Positions 1-7,176 of a DNA stretch of 64,000 nt are shown in pieces. Origin of the DNA: Sinomonas atrocyanea. Its GTDB lineage: Bacteria > Actinomycetota > Actinomycetes > Actinomycetales > Micrococcaceae. The translations under genes and the position numbers were made by a program. Below the pieces are notes generated by a model. It saw nothing but the letters and a program-made list of their open reading frames with translations, did not search any database and was not told the origin of the DNA. The stretch is from contig NZ_JAUSRH010000012.1 of the NCBI RefSeq assembly GCF_030811715.1, forward strand, positions 1-64,000, written 5' to 3'. Each line of letters begins with the position of its first letter. Position 1 is the stretch's first letter.

Positions 1-33
1 ATCCGCACCACCACCGACGAAACCAGCGGCTAA
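1..33 (+). CDS. 3' end of an unidentified CDS (partial)
   Basis: The first ten codons of the window read IRTTTDETSG and then a TAA stop, so a plus-strand gene probably enters from the left. Only this hydrophilic, Thr-rich C-terminal tail is visible and no family can be named. The next gene on the right is convergent. The open frame is short enough to be chance. Confidence 0.3.
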   Translation: MRTTTDETSG

Positions 34-101
34 ACTGCCTGCACCCGTTCACTTTTCAAGCGCCGAAAGCGTCCAAGATTCAAGCGCCGCCGACACGGAA
101 C

Positions 102-194
102 CTACCGCTTGCGCCGAGCGACCAGGAACACAACGACCAGGACCACGAACAGTGCTGTGAAGACCGCGACTAAGGCTCCGGCACTGATTCCCAT
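102..194 (-). CDS. 30-residue single-pass membrane peptide, copy A
   Basis: This small gene encodes a 30-residue peptide beginning MGISAGALVAVF and ending LVARRKR, so it is one hydrophobic helix followed by a basic, probably cytoplasmic, tail. A strong Shine-Dalgarno sequence (AAGGAGG) stands just upstream of the ATG. A second copy lies at 7057-7149 on the other strand. The two coding sequences differ at four bases: three are silent third-position changes and one is a conservative Val/Ile change, which supports real translation. The 5' flank is also conserved for about 70 bp. Function is unknown. Single-helix peptides of this kind are often type I toxins or regulators of membrane complexes, but nothing here proves that. 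Confidence 0.7.
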   Translation of the reverse strand: MGISAGALVAVFTALFVVLVVVFLVARRKR

Positions 195-1001
195 CCGTCC
201 TCCTTCCGAAGTCTCGCAAGACGACAGTATCGGAGATCATCGTTCGAACCTCGAGCCCCGCTGGGGAAGCGCGCGAGACAGGTCCTCGTCTACGCCGTCG
301 CTGCATTCACGGTATGGAGGCCGCGCTGATTGGGCCGATGCCGGTGGCGGCACTGAGCGAGTCGAACGGCGTCGCCTCGCTGATACCCGAAGTCCCTCCC
401 GATCTGCTTGTGCGGCGCGTCGCCCTTGGTGCAGCCACGGCACCTCGAATCCTCTCGAGTCAGGAGTGGACCGAACCTTCAGCCGGCCCTGTGGGCCTGA
501 ATCAAGCTGCTGTGGTCACGGGGCGCTGTCGGGCTGCGTGTCGGCCTCAGCCGGTGGCGGGGTTCTGGCCGGTGGGAACGTCGATGGCGGCGGCGGCCAG
601 GACTGCGAGGCTTTCGGCGATGCTCAGCAGTGCTGCGATGCGGGCCTGTTCGAGGCGCCCGGCCGTTTCGATGGAGCTCGTCCTCTGGGTCTGGGAAGCC
701 TCGAAGTAGGCGAACGCCAGCTCTAGTGGGTCGTGTGGGATGGGGTGCTCCTCTGATCGGTTCTGCCCTTCCGATACCCGCCCGGGTTCCCTTCAACCGG
801 TCCGGACGGCCCCGGTCCGGCCCCGCGCCCCCTGCTGTGCGTCCCCGGGGTGCGGTAGGCGGCCGCGGCTCTCCGTCTCGCGGGATGGGTGGCGGGCGGG
901 CTGGCCGGTGTCGGGACTTGCGCCACTGCCGCGGCGGGGGTGAGGGCTGCATCCTTGGAGTGGGCGCACACGCCCATGTTCCTTCCAGTGAGGGGAGGCC
1001 G
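195..1001. other. 807-bp stretch without a well-supported gene
   Basis: The left 70 bp are the conserved upstream region of the small peptide gene. A minus-strand open frame at 547-741 has protein-like composition (segments LELAFAYFEAS and SSIETAGRLEQARIAALLS) but no ATG, GTG or TTG start. The only position with a ribosome site (GAGGAG) in front is an ATC codon at 739-741. I read it as a decayed or very unusual small gene. Positions 742-1001 show nothing else I can support. Confidence 0.35.
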
Positions 1002-1403
1002 GTGGTGGCTGATGCCGGGGGTGGGGAGGCTTCGCGGGCGAGGGTGTTCGTGTTCGAGGCCCATGACCTGACCCGGGAGGGCCTGGTGGGCCTGCTGGAG
1101 GAGGAGGGGTTCGAGGCGGTGGGCGCCTCGGGGAGGCCGGCCGAGGCGGTGGAGGCCATCGTTGCCCTGCGTCCGGATGCGTGCGTGCTCGGCCTGGGCC
1201 CCGGGGACTGGGGCGGCATCGGCGTCTGCCGGGCTGTCTGCGGCCTCGCCCCGGACATTCCCTGCATCATCCTGGCCACGCGCGATGACCCTGCGGCGGC
1301 GGCGGAGGCGTTCCGGGCCGGCGCGCGCGGGTACGTCCTCCAGGCGCTGCGGGGGGACGGGCTGGGCTCGGCGCTCCGCCGCGCCGTCGCCTCCCGCCGG
1401 TAG
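1002..1403 (+). CDS. Stand-alone degenerate response-regulator receiver domain
   Basis: The 133-residue product aligns along its whole length with NarL-type receiver domains (ARVFVFEAHDLTREGL, then PDACVLGLGPGDWGG, then ARGYVLQALRGD). The start is a GTG with AGGGGAGG at 991-998. No helix-turn-helix output domain follows. Every phosphotransfer residue is changed: the usual acidic pair near the N-terminus is E-A, the phospho-acceptor Asp is Gly64 and the conserved Lys is Gln114. It should therefore not be phosphorylated in the normal way and may act as a fixed-state interaction module. A DevS-like protein with equally lost residues is encoded 1 kb downstream on the same strand. Confidence 0.75.
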   Translation: MVADAGGGEASRARVFVFEAHDLTREGLVGLLEEEGFEAVGASGRPAEAVEAIVALRPDACVLGLGPGDWGGIGVCRAVCGLAPDIPCIILATRDDPAAAAEAFRAGARGYVLQALRGDGLGSALRRAVASRR

Positions 1404-1799
1404 GCGGCGGCCGCTGCTGCGGTGCGCGGACCCGGCCCGCGCCGGGCGCTGGCCGGGCAGAGCGGCTCCGGCGTCGTCGAAGGAGCGTGCCGCAGCAGTC
1501 CCCGCCGTGCGTGCGGCGGCGACCATCGGGGGGATGGGCGCAGGGCGCCGGGCGGCGTAGAGTGAGGGAGGGCGACCGGCAAGCGTGCCTCTGGCTCCAC
1601 CGCAGCTGATTGCGCCGGAGGGCGCGGGCAGCCTATAGAACGGTCAGCTCATCCTTGGAATCCCCAGCCTCTCCCCACCGTCCGGGGGCCCCGCACGCCG
1701 GGGCTGCCCCAGCGCGTCCCTGATCACCGGGATGGCCTTCCGGTCCGCGTCGCCCGGGGCGGCGGGGCGTGTGCCGGACACGGGGAGGCGGGGGCGCAG
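1404..1799. other. 396-bp intergenic region with a possible promoter
   Basis: No gene is supported here. A plausible promoter is TTGCGC at 1610-1615 and TATAGA at 1634-1639 with an 18-bp spacer. It points toward the 1800-3662 gene group. The rest is GC-rich with no clear hairpin or repeat. Confidence 0.35.
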
Positions 1800-2207
1800 A
1801 TGACGAGCAACTACGTCCGGGGCGCCTCGGTCACGGCCCTGGAGTCGCAGGCCGAGATCGGAGCCATGCTCGCAGGCTCGGGCGCCACCGGCTTCCGCTG
1901 CACCTGCGAGGACGGAAGGGCAGCGGTCGCCTTCGCGTGGGGGGCGCGCCGGTACCGGATGGTCCTGGACCTGCCGCGCGCGGCGGAGTTCGCCCTGCAC
2001 GGGCACCCCACGGGCCCGAAGACGGCGCAGGAGAGCGGCCGGCAGCGCTGGCGTGCGCTCTCGGCACTGGTCCGGGCCAAGCTGGAGGCGGTGGACGCCG
2101 GCATCGTGGCCTTCGATGACGAGTTCCTCGCCTACGCCCTCGAGCACGGCGCAGGCATTGCGGACGGCGTCCAGCCGGCGCACTCCTCCGGGAAGGACGG
2201 GGCATGA
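1800..2207 (+). CDS. Phage/plasmid-associated hypothetical protein
   Basis: The 135-residue protein starts at an ATG preceded by GGGGAGGCGGGGG. Its arrangement, with AEIGAMLAGSGATGF near the N-terminus, a strand-rich middle (GRAAVAFAWGARRYRMVLDLP) and then RWRALSALVRAKLEAVDAG followed by FDDEFLAYAL, matches from memory a protein family common in actinophage and plasmid genomes near replication or recombination genes. The molecular role of that family is not known to me. Its stop overlaps the next start by 4 bp (ATGA), so the pair is probably translationally coupled. It suggests that the segment once belonged to a mobile element. Confidence 0.7.
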   Translation: MTSNYVRGASVTALESQAEIGAMLAGSGATGFRCTCEDGRAAVAFAWGARRYRMVLDLPRAAEFALHGHPTGPKTAQESGRQRWRALSALVRAKLEAVDAGIVAFDDEFLAYALEHGAGIADGVQPAHSSGKDGA

Positions 2208-2440
2208 ACGAGCTCGAGGCCTCGCTGGTCATCAGGGCAGGGGCGGACCAGCTCATGGCCGCCTCGACCGACCCCCGCTCGGCCGAGGGGTACACCGCGG
2301 TGAAGGCGAACCTCTCCGCCGCTCTGGAGGACATCGCCGAAGCCCTGGGGAACTTCGAGTCCGGGGCCCCGCAGCCCAACCGCTCCACCGGCTGGACCCA
2401 GGACCTGCACCGGGTGGCGGACGACCTTGCCGAGCACTAG
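2204..2440 (+). CDS. Small acidic hypothetical protein
   Basis: This 78-residue, mostly helical and acidic protein begins MNELEASLVIRAGADQL. I do not recognise a family. It overlaps the upstream gene by 4 bp and the downstream GAF/kinase-like gene by about 14 bp, so the three form one tightly packed transcription unit. There is no membrane segment, signal peptide or cysteine pattern. Possible roles are partner or adaptor of either neighbour, but this rests on position only. Confidence 0.6.
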   Translation: MNELEASLVIRAGADQLMAASTDPRSAEGYTAVKANLSAALEDIAEALGNFESGAPQPNRSTGWTQDLHRVADDLAEH

Positions 2441-3662
2441 CATTCCGGGCCAGGCCGCCGGCAGCGCCGGCTGCCCCGATCCCGCCGCCCGGGGCCAGGA
2501 CGCAGCGGAGGAACCCCACGCCGGTGCGGCCGCGGCTGCAGGAGGGGAGGGCGCGGGGGCCGGGGCGCTGTACGAGGAGATCCGCCGACGCCACCGCTGG
2601 CTCGAGGAGGGGATGGCAGCCAGTTCGTCCCTGCTCGCCGAGGACTCATCCTCCCCGGAGGGCGATCTGGAGGTGGTCGCCCAGCACGCACTGCGCGCCG
2701 CGGTCGCCGTCCTGGCCGTGATCGCATCGCCGGCAGGGGGGACGCTGCAGGTCCTCGCTCCAGCCGGGGCGCTCCTGTTGACCCCGGCCGAGGGCGTCCC
2801 CACCCCAGGCGGACTCCGGGCCCTCCAGGGGCGCGGGCAACCGGCGGTCCTGGACGACCCGGCACAGCTGTTCGGCTCCGCGGCCGCTCGGAAGCTGGGT
2901 CAGGTCCTCTCGTTCCCGCTCGGGCCTGGGAGGGCCGGGGAGAGGCTGGTGCTGCTCGCCCGCCCGGCCGGCAGCGGCCCCTTCACCGAGGCGGACCTGG
3001 CGTCGGGGGCGGGCTACGGCTCGCACGTCGGGCTGGCCCTGGACCTGGGGCTGGTCCAGCGCCGGCGCGAGGACGCGCTCCTGTCCACCGACCGCGACCG
3101 GATCGCCGCCGGGCTGAACGACCTCGTCATCCGGCGCCTGTTCGCCGCCGGGATGAGCATGCAGAACCTCGGCCGCGCCGCCCCCGACCCGGCCATCCGG
3201 GCAGGGATCGCCACGCTCACCGGCGAACTCGATGCGACGATCAGGGAGCTGCGCAGCACCGTCTACTCCCTCCGGCAGGGCCCCCGCGGCCAGGGCCTCG
3301 CGCACGCCCTGGTCGACGCCGTCCACGACGCCGTCCGGGGCACCGGCCTCGTCCCCAGGGTCAGCGTGGACGGCATTATCGGGGAACTGCCCCCAGCCTT
3401 GGCGCGGGGGATCCTGGCCATCGGACGGGAAGCCATCGGCGACGCCATCGCCCGCTCCGCGGCAGAGCTCACAGTGACCCTCACCGCCATCGACGGCGTC
3501 CTCGCGCTGACCGTGGAGGACGACGGCACAGCCGCCACCGCCGACCAGGACCGCAGAGCAGCACGCCTCGTCGAGCACGCAGCGGCCCTCGGCGGCACGG
3601 CCAGCACTGAAGGAGTCCCGGGCGGGGGCACCAGGGTCACCTCCACCGTGCCCCGGCGCTGA
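2427..3662 (+). CDS. DevS/DosT-like GAF histidine-kinase-like protein lacking the phospho-acceptor His
   Basis: The 411-residue product has a low-complexity N-terminus, a helical linker (YEEIRRRHRWLEEG), a GAF-like domain at about 70-210, a HisKA_3-like dimerisation helix at about 222-280 and an HATPase-like domain to the end. In active relatives the helix reads DxxRIARDLHDxVIQRLF. Here it reads DRDRIAAGLNDLVIRRLF, with the phospho-acceptor His replaced by Asn231. The ATP N-box is also changed (REAIGDAIA), while DDG and a final GGGTRV are kept. It is thus a likely pseudokinase. The TTG start at 2427 keeps the linker. An ATG at 2613 with GAGGAGGGG in front is an alternative start. Confidence 0.72.
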   Translation: MPSTSIPGQAAGSAGCPDPAARGQDAAEEPHAGAAAAAGGEGAGAGALYEEIRRRHRWLEEGMAASSSLLAEDSSSPEGDLEVVAQHALRAAVAVLAVIASPAGGTLQVLAPAGALLLTPAEGVPTPGGLRALQGRGQPAVLDDPAQLFGSAAARKLGQVLSFPLGPGRAGERLVLLARPAGSGPFTEADLASGAGYGSHVGLALDLGLVQRRREDALLSTDRDRIAAGLNDLVIRRLFAAGMSMQNLGRAAPDPAIRAGIATLTGELDATIRELRSTVYSLRQGPRGQGLAHALVDAVHDAVRGTGLVPRVSVDGIIGELPPALARGILAIGREAIGDAIARSAAELTVTLTAIDGVLALTVEDDGTAATADQDRRAARLVEHAAALGGTASTEGVPGGGTRVTSTVPRR

Positions 3663-3968
3663 CCGCACCAGCCAACCCTCTGCGGCTCCGACGCGCGCCG
3701 CTGTCGGCACGGGCTGCCGGCACGGGACCCGTAGCGGGGGGCCGGACCTCCCCAGCCCCGCACGGCCTGCCCAGGGGCGAGACGCGTTCCGGCGGCCCCG
3801 GCGGGGCCGGCCGTGGTGCGCTTCCCCCATCCATGCTGGACAGGGGCAGCAGCTGCTCCTAGCGTCGGAAGTGCACAGGCGGCCCCGCAGGGGCCGCCGA
3901 CGTGGCGTGAGGGCCAGGAGCCCCTCGCGCCCCGTCCCCGCTCGCTCCGGTCAAGGAGGCCAGCCGCA
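3663..3968. other. 306-bp intergenic region with GC hairpins
   Basis: No gene is supported. A perfect 9-bp-stem hairpin lies at 3878-3898 (GGCGGCCCC, loop GCA, GGGGCCGCC), with a related GC hairpin near 3793-3815. Either could end transcription of the upstream group, although no T-tract follows. Confidence 0.4.
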
Positions 3969-4547
3969 GTGGACACCGCATCCCCCCACCCCCCAGCGCC
4001 CCAGCCCCCGCCCGGGAGCACGCCGGGCCCCCAGGCCCCGCAGCAGCCGACGAACCGGATCGGAGCGGCCGGCCGCGGCCCGGTCGAATACCTCAGCGTC
4101 GCCGACGCCCTGTCCCGCGCGGCGCTGGATCCCCGCGGACAGGTCCCGGCAGAACCGCAGGACCCGGCAGATGCCGCCCGCCCCGGCCCCGCACCATACG
4201 CGCCACCCCCCGCGGCGGGGGAGGCCCGCCGCTACCTCCGGGGCCCGTCATGGGCCATCGGACGCCCGCGCGGGATCCGGCCGCGGAGGGGCGACCCCCC
4301 AGGCCCCGGCGTCAGGGCGACCCGGGTGCGCCTGCGCAGTCCCCGCCGGACCCCTAGGCTCCCGGCGGGGGATCGATGGGCGCCGGCGCTGCACCGCCTC
4401 CGCCGCAGCGCGGCGCCGCTGCAGGCGTCCCGGGCGCGCCGCGCCCTCGCCGCCGCGCTCACCCGGGCCCTCGGACGAGGTGGCCTCCTCCTCCGGCTGC
4501 GGTCCGCCCGCCCGGCCCGGGACGGGACCGACGACCGCCGCGCCTGA
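3969..4547 (+). pseudogene. Remnant of a SigB/SigF-type sigma factor
   Basis: A GTG with AAGGAGG nine bases upstream opens a Pro-rich 192-codon frame. Two segments match the intact sigma factor encoded 1.1 kb downstream. VEYLSVADALSR (from 4083) aligns with [31 protein letters not shown] (4227-4283) aligns with KRYLRDQSWVVRPPRSLQE. The roughly 70 residues that should lie between them, covering most of region 2, are reduced to about 30 unrelated Pro/Ala-rich residues, and no region 4 follows. I infer a decayed paralogue. It could still be translated as a short protein, since the ribosome site is good. Confidence 0.55.
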
Positions 4548-4565
4548 ACCCGTGTCCCCCGGCGC

Positions 4566-5213
4566 TCAGGGCGTCGGGCCTGTGGTCTTCCTCCCGCTCG
4601 GATTCGGGGCGGCCGGGGTGCCGGGGCGGTGGAGGTCGATGAGGGCCCGCGCCAGGCTGCGGGCGCGGGCGGCGGCCCGCTGGTCGCCTTCCATGGAGGC
4701 GACCATGGCACCCTTGGTGAGGATGTGGAAGGACCAGGCGAACCCGACGGGGTCCTCCAGCCCTGCCGCCTCCGCGAGGGCCGCGAGGCGGTCCCGGATG
4801 TCCGCGAGGTGCGCCATGGCCGCCCGGCCGAGGGGGTGGCCCGGACCGAACTCGATCACCACATGCAGGAACGTGTTGACCTCGTCCGCGCCGCGCGCGA
4901 ACCACTCGTCCAGAACCGTGAACGCGGCCAGGATCGCATCGTCCGGGTTGTGCGCGTGGGCGATGGCCTCCTCGATCGCGTCGTGGCGCACTTGGTGCCA
5001 GCGGTCCATGTACGCCAGGACGAGGGCTTCCTTCGAGGGGAAGTGCCGGTAGAACGTCGCCTTGGCGACTCCGGAGTGGGCGATGATCTCGTCGACGCCG
5101 ACGTCCCTGACCCCCCGCCTAGCGAAGAGCCCATAGGCGGCCTCAAGGATCCGCTCCCGGGCAGGCCTTCTCGCGGCGGCCCCTGAGGCCGGTGTCTCCT
5201 CTGTGCCCGTCAT
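4566..5213 (-). CDS. TetR/AcrR family transcriptional repressor
   Basis: The 215-residue protein has a typical TetR N-terminal helix-turn-helix (RILEAAYGLFARRGV, then GVAKATFYRHFPSKEAL) and a longer ligand-binding/dimerisation region. A TATGCT box at complement 5220-5225 lies six bases before the ATG, so the mRNA is probably leaderless. Two copies of an ACAGAC-AG-GTCTGT palindrome stand between this gene and the divergent sigma-factor gene. The first overlaps the expected -35 region of both promoters, so I infer autorepression together with control of the sigma gene. The ligand is unknown. Confidence 0.9.
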   Translation of the reverse strand: MTGTEETPASGAAARRPARERILEAAYGLFARRGVRDVGVDEIIAHSGVAKATFYRHFPSKEALVLAYMDRWHQVRHDAIEEAIAHAHNPDDAILAAFTVLDEWFARGADEVNTFLHVVIEFGPGHPLGRAAMAHLADIRDRLAALAEAAGLEDPVGFAWSFHILTKGAMVASMEGDQRAAARARSLARALIDLHRPGTPAAPNPSGRKTTGPTP

Positions 5214-5233
5214 TGCCCCAGCATAGCCCTCTG

Positions 5234-5249
5234 GACAGACAGGTCTGTC
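5234..5249. promoter_or_regulatory. TetR-type operator O1
   Basis: GACAGAC-AG-GTCTGTC is a perfect palindrome with 7-bp arms. It overlaps a -35-like TGGACA (5232-5237) of the rightward promoter and the expected -35 of the leftward tetR promoter. Confidence 0.75.
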
Positions 5250-5253
5250 TACC

Positions 5254-5261
5254 TATATAAA
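5254..5261 (+). promoter_or_regulatory. -10 region of the sigma-factor promoter
   Basis: TATATAAA lies 16-18 bp after TGGACA (5232-5237) and between the two operators, an arrangement expected for a TetR-repressed promoter. The leader to the GTG at 5364 would be about 95 nt. Confidence 0.5.
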
Positions 5262-5273
5262 CGTTCTGACGGA

Positions 5274-5287
5274 ACAGACAGGTCTGT
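5274..5287. promoter_or_regulatory. TetR-type operator O2
   Basis: ACAGAC-AG-GTCTGT repeats the core of O1. The centres of the two sites are 39 bp apart. O2 lies just downstream of the predicted start of the sigma-factor transcript. Confidence 0.7.
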
Positions 5288-5363
5288 CTCGTTGAGAAGC
5301 GTAGACGTTGCCAGCATCAACACCGGCAGCCGCCGCAGGGCGGTGCAGAGAGGGTAGGTCGCT

Positions 5364-6191
5364 GTGAGTGAGTCAGCTGTGATGGAGCCCGAGTCGGCTG
5401 CGATGGAGTCCAGGGGCCAGTTGACGGTCCTGGCGGGCGGCCTGGCGGAAGAGCCCGCCGACGCGGTGCGCGAGGGCGCGGCCCGCAGCGGTGCCGCTGC
5501 GGGCGGTGCCGCGGACGCGGGGGCGCTGGTCGTGGAGCATCTGGGGCTGGCGGACGCCCTGGCGCGGCGGCACCGGGTGCCCGGGCATGATTTCGAGGAC
5601 ATCCGGCAGGTGGCGCGGATGGGCCTGGTGATGGCGGCGCAGCGTTACCGGGAGGGTGCCGGGCACGGGTTCGTGCAGTTCGCGGTGCCCACGATCTCGG
5701 GCACGATCAAGCGCTACCTGCGGGACCAGTCGTGGGTGGTGCGGCCGCCGAGGTCGCTGCAGGAGCTGCGGCTGGGGGTCAAGGAGGCCCGCGGCCGGCT
5801 GGTGCAGGAGCTGGGCCGGGAGCCGTCCCTGGCCGAGCTGGCCTCGGCGACCGGGGCCAGCGCCGAGCAGGTCGCCGAGGCCCGCTCGGTGGAGGCCGCG
5901 ATGACCGCGGCCGCGATCGAGCCGCTGGACACCTCGGGGGAGGCCGACGGGGAGCGCACCGCGCACCTGGTCCCGGTCACCGACCCGGGGTTCGAGCAGG
6001 TCGAGCTGCGCCAGATGGTCGCGTGCGCGCTCGAGGGCGCGAGCGAGCAGGACCTGCGCCTGGTGAGGCTGCGGTTCGTGGAGGAGATGAGCCAGTCCGA
6101 GATCGCCGCCGAGCTCGGCGTGTCCCAGATGCAGGTCTCCCGCCTGCTGCGCAGGCTCCTGGACCGCATGCGCCGCAAGATGGCCGCCTGA
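5364..6191 (+). CDS. SigB/SigF-type (group 3) RNA polymerase sigma factor
   Basis: This 275-residue sigma-70 family factor contains region 2 at about 55-125 (HDFEDIRQVARMGLV, then FVQFAVPTISGTIKRYLRD), region 3 at about 130-190 and region 4 at about 215-270 with a clear HTH (SQSEIAAELGVSQMQVSRLLRRL). SigB/SigF-type factors drive general-stress or developmental genes and are usually held by an anti-sigma kinase. None is encoded next to this gene. Here control seems transcriptional, through the divergent TetR and its two operators. The start is a GTG; in-frame ATG codons follow within 15 residues. A remnant of a related factor lies upstream. Confidence 0.9.
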   Translation: MSESAVMEPESAAMESRGQLTVLAGGLAEEPADAVREGAARSGAAAGGAADAGALVVEHLGLADALARRHRVPGHDFEDIRQVARMGLVMAAQRYREGAGHGFVQFAVPTISGTIKRYLRDQSWVVRPPRSLQELRLGVKEARGRLVQELGREPSLAELASATGASAEQVAEARSVEAAMTAAAIEPLDTSGEADGERTAHLVPVTDPGFEQVELRQMVACALEGASEQDLRLVRLRFVEEMSQSEIAAELGVSQMQVSRLLRRLLDRMRRKMAA

Positions 6192-6569
6192 CACGCATTC
6201 CCGGTCGGGCTTCCCGACAGATGCGCCCGCGACGCTGGGCCCCAGACATCGGGGCAGCGGACGCAGCGCAGGCCGGTCATGCTTGAGCTGGGCGGACGAC
6301 AGGTACATCCGGCGGGGGTCGATCGGGTGGACGCTGCCTTCAGCCCAGCTCGTTGAGGGATCCCTGACCGCACCTGATCCCCGAAATGGGGCTTGCCCGA
6401 GGTCGGTTCCGTGTTCAGAGCTCCCAATTGTGCTGCGGGCGTGGGCGAGGCTGTGGAAGTAGGTTTCTCGCAGCGTCGGCCCGGGTGCCGGCCGCCGGCC
6501 CCAGAGCGGAGGATGGACACGGCCGCCGTACCCCCGCGGATCCAGGGCTGGTCGCCTAGCATGCACACC
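6192..6569. other. 378-bp intergenic region
   Basis: No gene is supported. A short hairpin (GTCGGG, loop CTT, CCCGAC; 6204-6218) follows the sigma gene and may be a weak terminator. A TAGCAT box at 6557-6562 is the likely -10 of the next gene. The rest has lower coding character than its surroundings. Confidence 0.35.
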
Positions 6570-6962
6570 ATGGACAGCCCCATCGACCGCGTCGTCGGAC
6601 AGGTCTTCATCCCGGTGCGTGACATGCGCCGCTCCGCAGAGTGGTACGCCCGGCTGCTCGGTTTCGAGCAAGGCGATCCCAGCCACGGGGGCACCATCTT
6701 CGACATCCCCACCGACGGTGGCACCCGGCTCGCTCTTGACGCCACCCAGCCGGACTTCATTCCGTCAGGGCCGCCGCGCTTCTTCTTCTGGACCGCGGAC
6801 ATGGCGGCAACGCTAGAGCACCTGCGACGCCTCGGGACCGTGGTCACCTCCGATGTGGAGGACATCGGGAGCGTCTTCTTCGTCCAGTTCGAAGACCCAG
6901 ACGGGAACCCCCTCATGGTCTGCCAGCGCAAGCCATCGCAAGGGAGCGACCCTGTGGGCTGA
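6570..6962 (+). CDS. Glyoxalase/bleomycin-resistance (VOC) family protein
   Basis: The 130-residue protein is one VOC module pair. It starts VVGQVFIPVRDMRRSAEWYARLLGFE, has FFFWTADMAATLEHLRRLG in the middle and ends FVQFEDPDGNPLMVCQR. VOC enzymes bind a metal through His/Glu residues, and the E/D-DPDGN motif before the last strand is kept. The substrate cannot be told. The ATG at 6570 lies seven bases after a TAGCAT box, suggesting a leaderless mRNA. An ATG three codons earlier is possible. The gene stands alone between the sigma factor and copy B of the small peptide. Confidence 0.8.
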   Translation: MDSPIDRVVGQVFIPVRDMRRSAEWYARLLGFEQGDPSHGGTIFDIPTDGGTRLALDATQPDFIPSGPPRFFFWTADMAATLEHLRRLGTVVTSDVEDIGSVFFVQFEDPDGNPLMVCQRKPSQGSDPVG

Positions 6963-7056
6963 ACGGCCGTGTCCTCGTCGCATCCCCCAGCGCGGCTGGA
7001 GGTTCGAACTATGATCTCCGATACTGTCGTCTTGCGAGCATGCGCAAGGAGGAAAG

Positions 7057-7149
7057 ATGGGAATCAGTGCCGGAGCCTTAGTCGCGGTGTTCACAGCACT
7101 GTTCGTGGTCCTGGTCGTAGTGTTCCTGATCGCTCGACGCAAGCGGTAG
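7057..7149 (+). CDS. 30-residue single-pass membrane peptide, copy B
   Basis: The product is nearly identical to the peptide at 102-194 (one Val/Ile difference): MGISAGALVAVF, a hydrophobic helix and a basic ARRKR tail. AAGGAGG at 7046-7052 is an excellent ribosome site. The sequence from about 6988 through the stop is shared with copy A in inverted orientation, so the duplication includes the promoter and leader region. Its position and orientation make the two copies the outer limits of the 0.1-7.1 kb module. No neighbouring antisense RNA or partner gene can be recognised, so the role stays open. Confidence 0.75.
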   Translation: MGISAGALVAVFTALFVVLVVVFLIARRKR

Positions 7150-7176
7150 ATTCCTCGGCGTTGGCAAGTCGATCGT

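Noticed and set aside
3813-3968. An N-terminal extension of the sigma remnant from the GTG at 3813
   Set aside because: It would cover the GC hairpin at 3878-3898 and lacks a ribosome site, whereas the GTG at 3969 has AAGGAGG nine bases upstream.
7002-7010. GTTCGAAC as a LexA/SOS half-site before the small peptide genes
   Set aside because: Only one half of the actinobacterial SOS box is present, without the second half at the proper distance.
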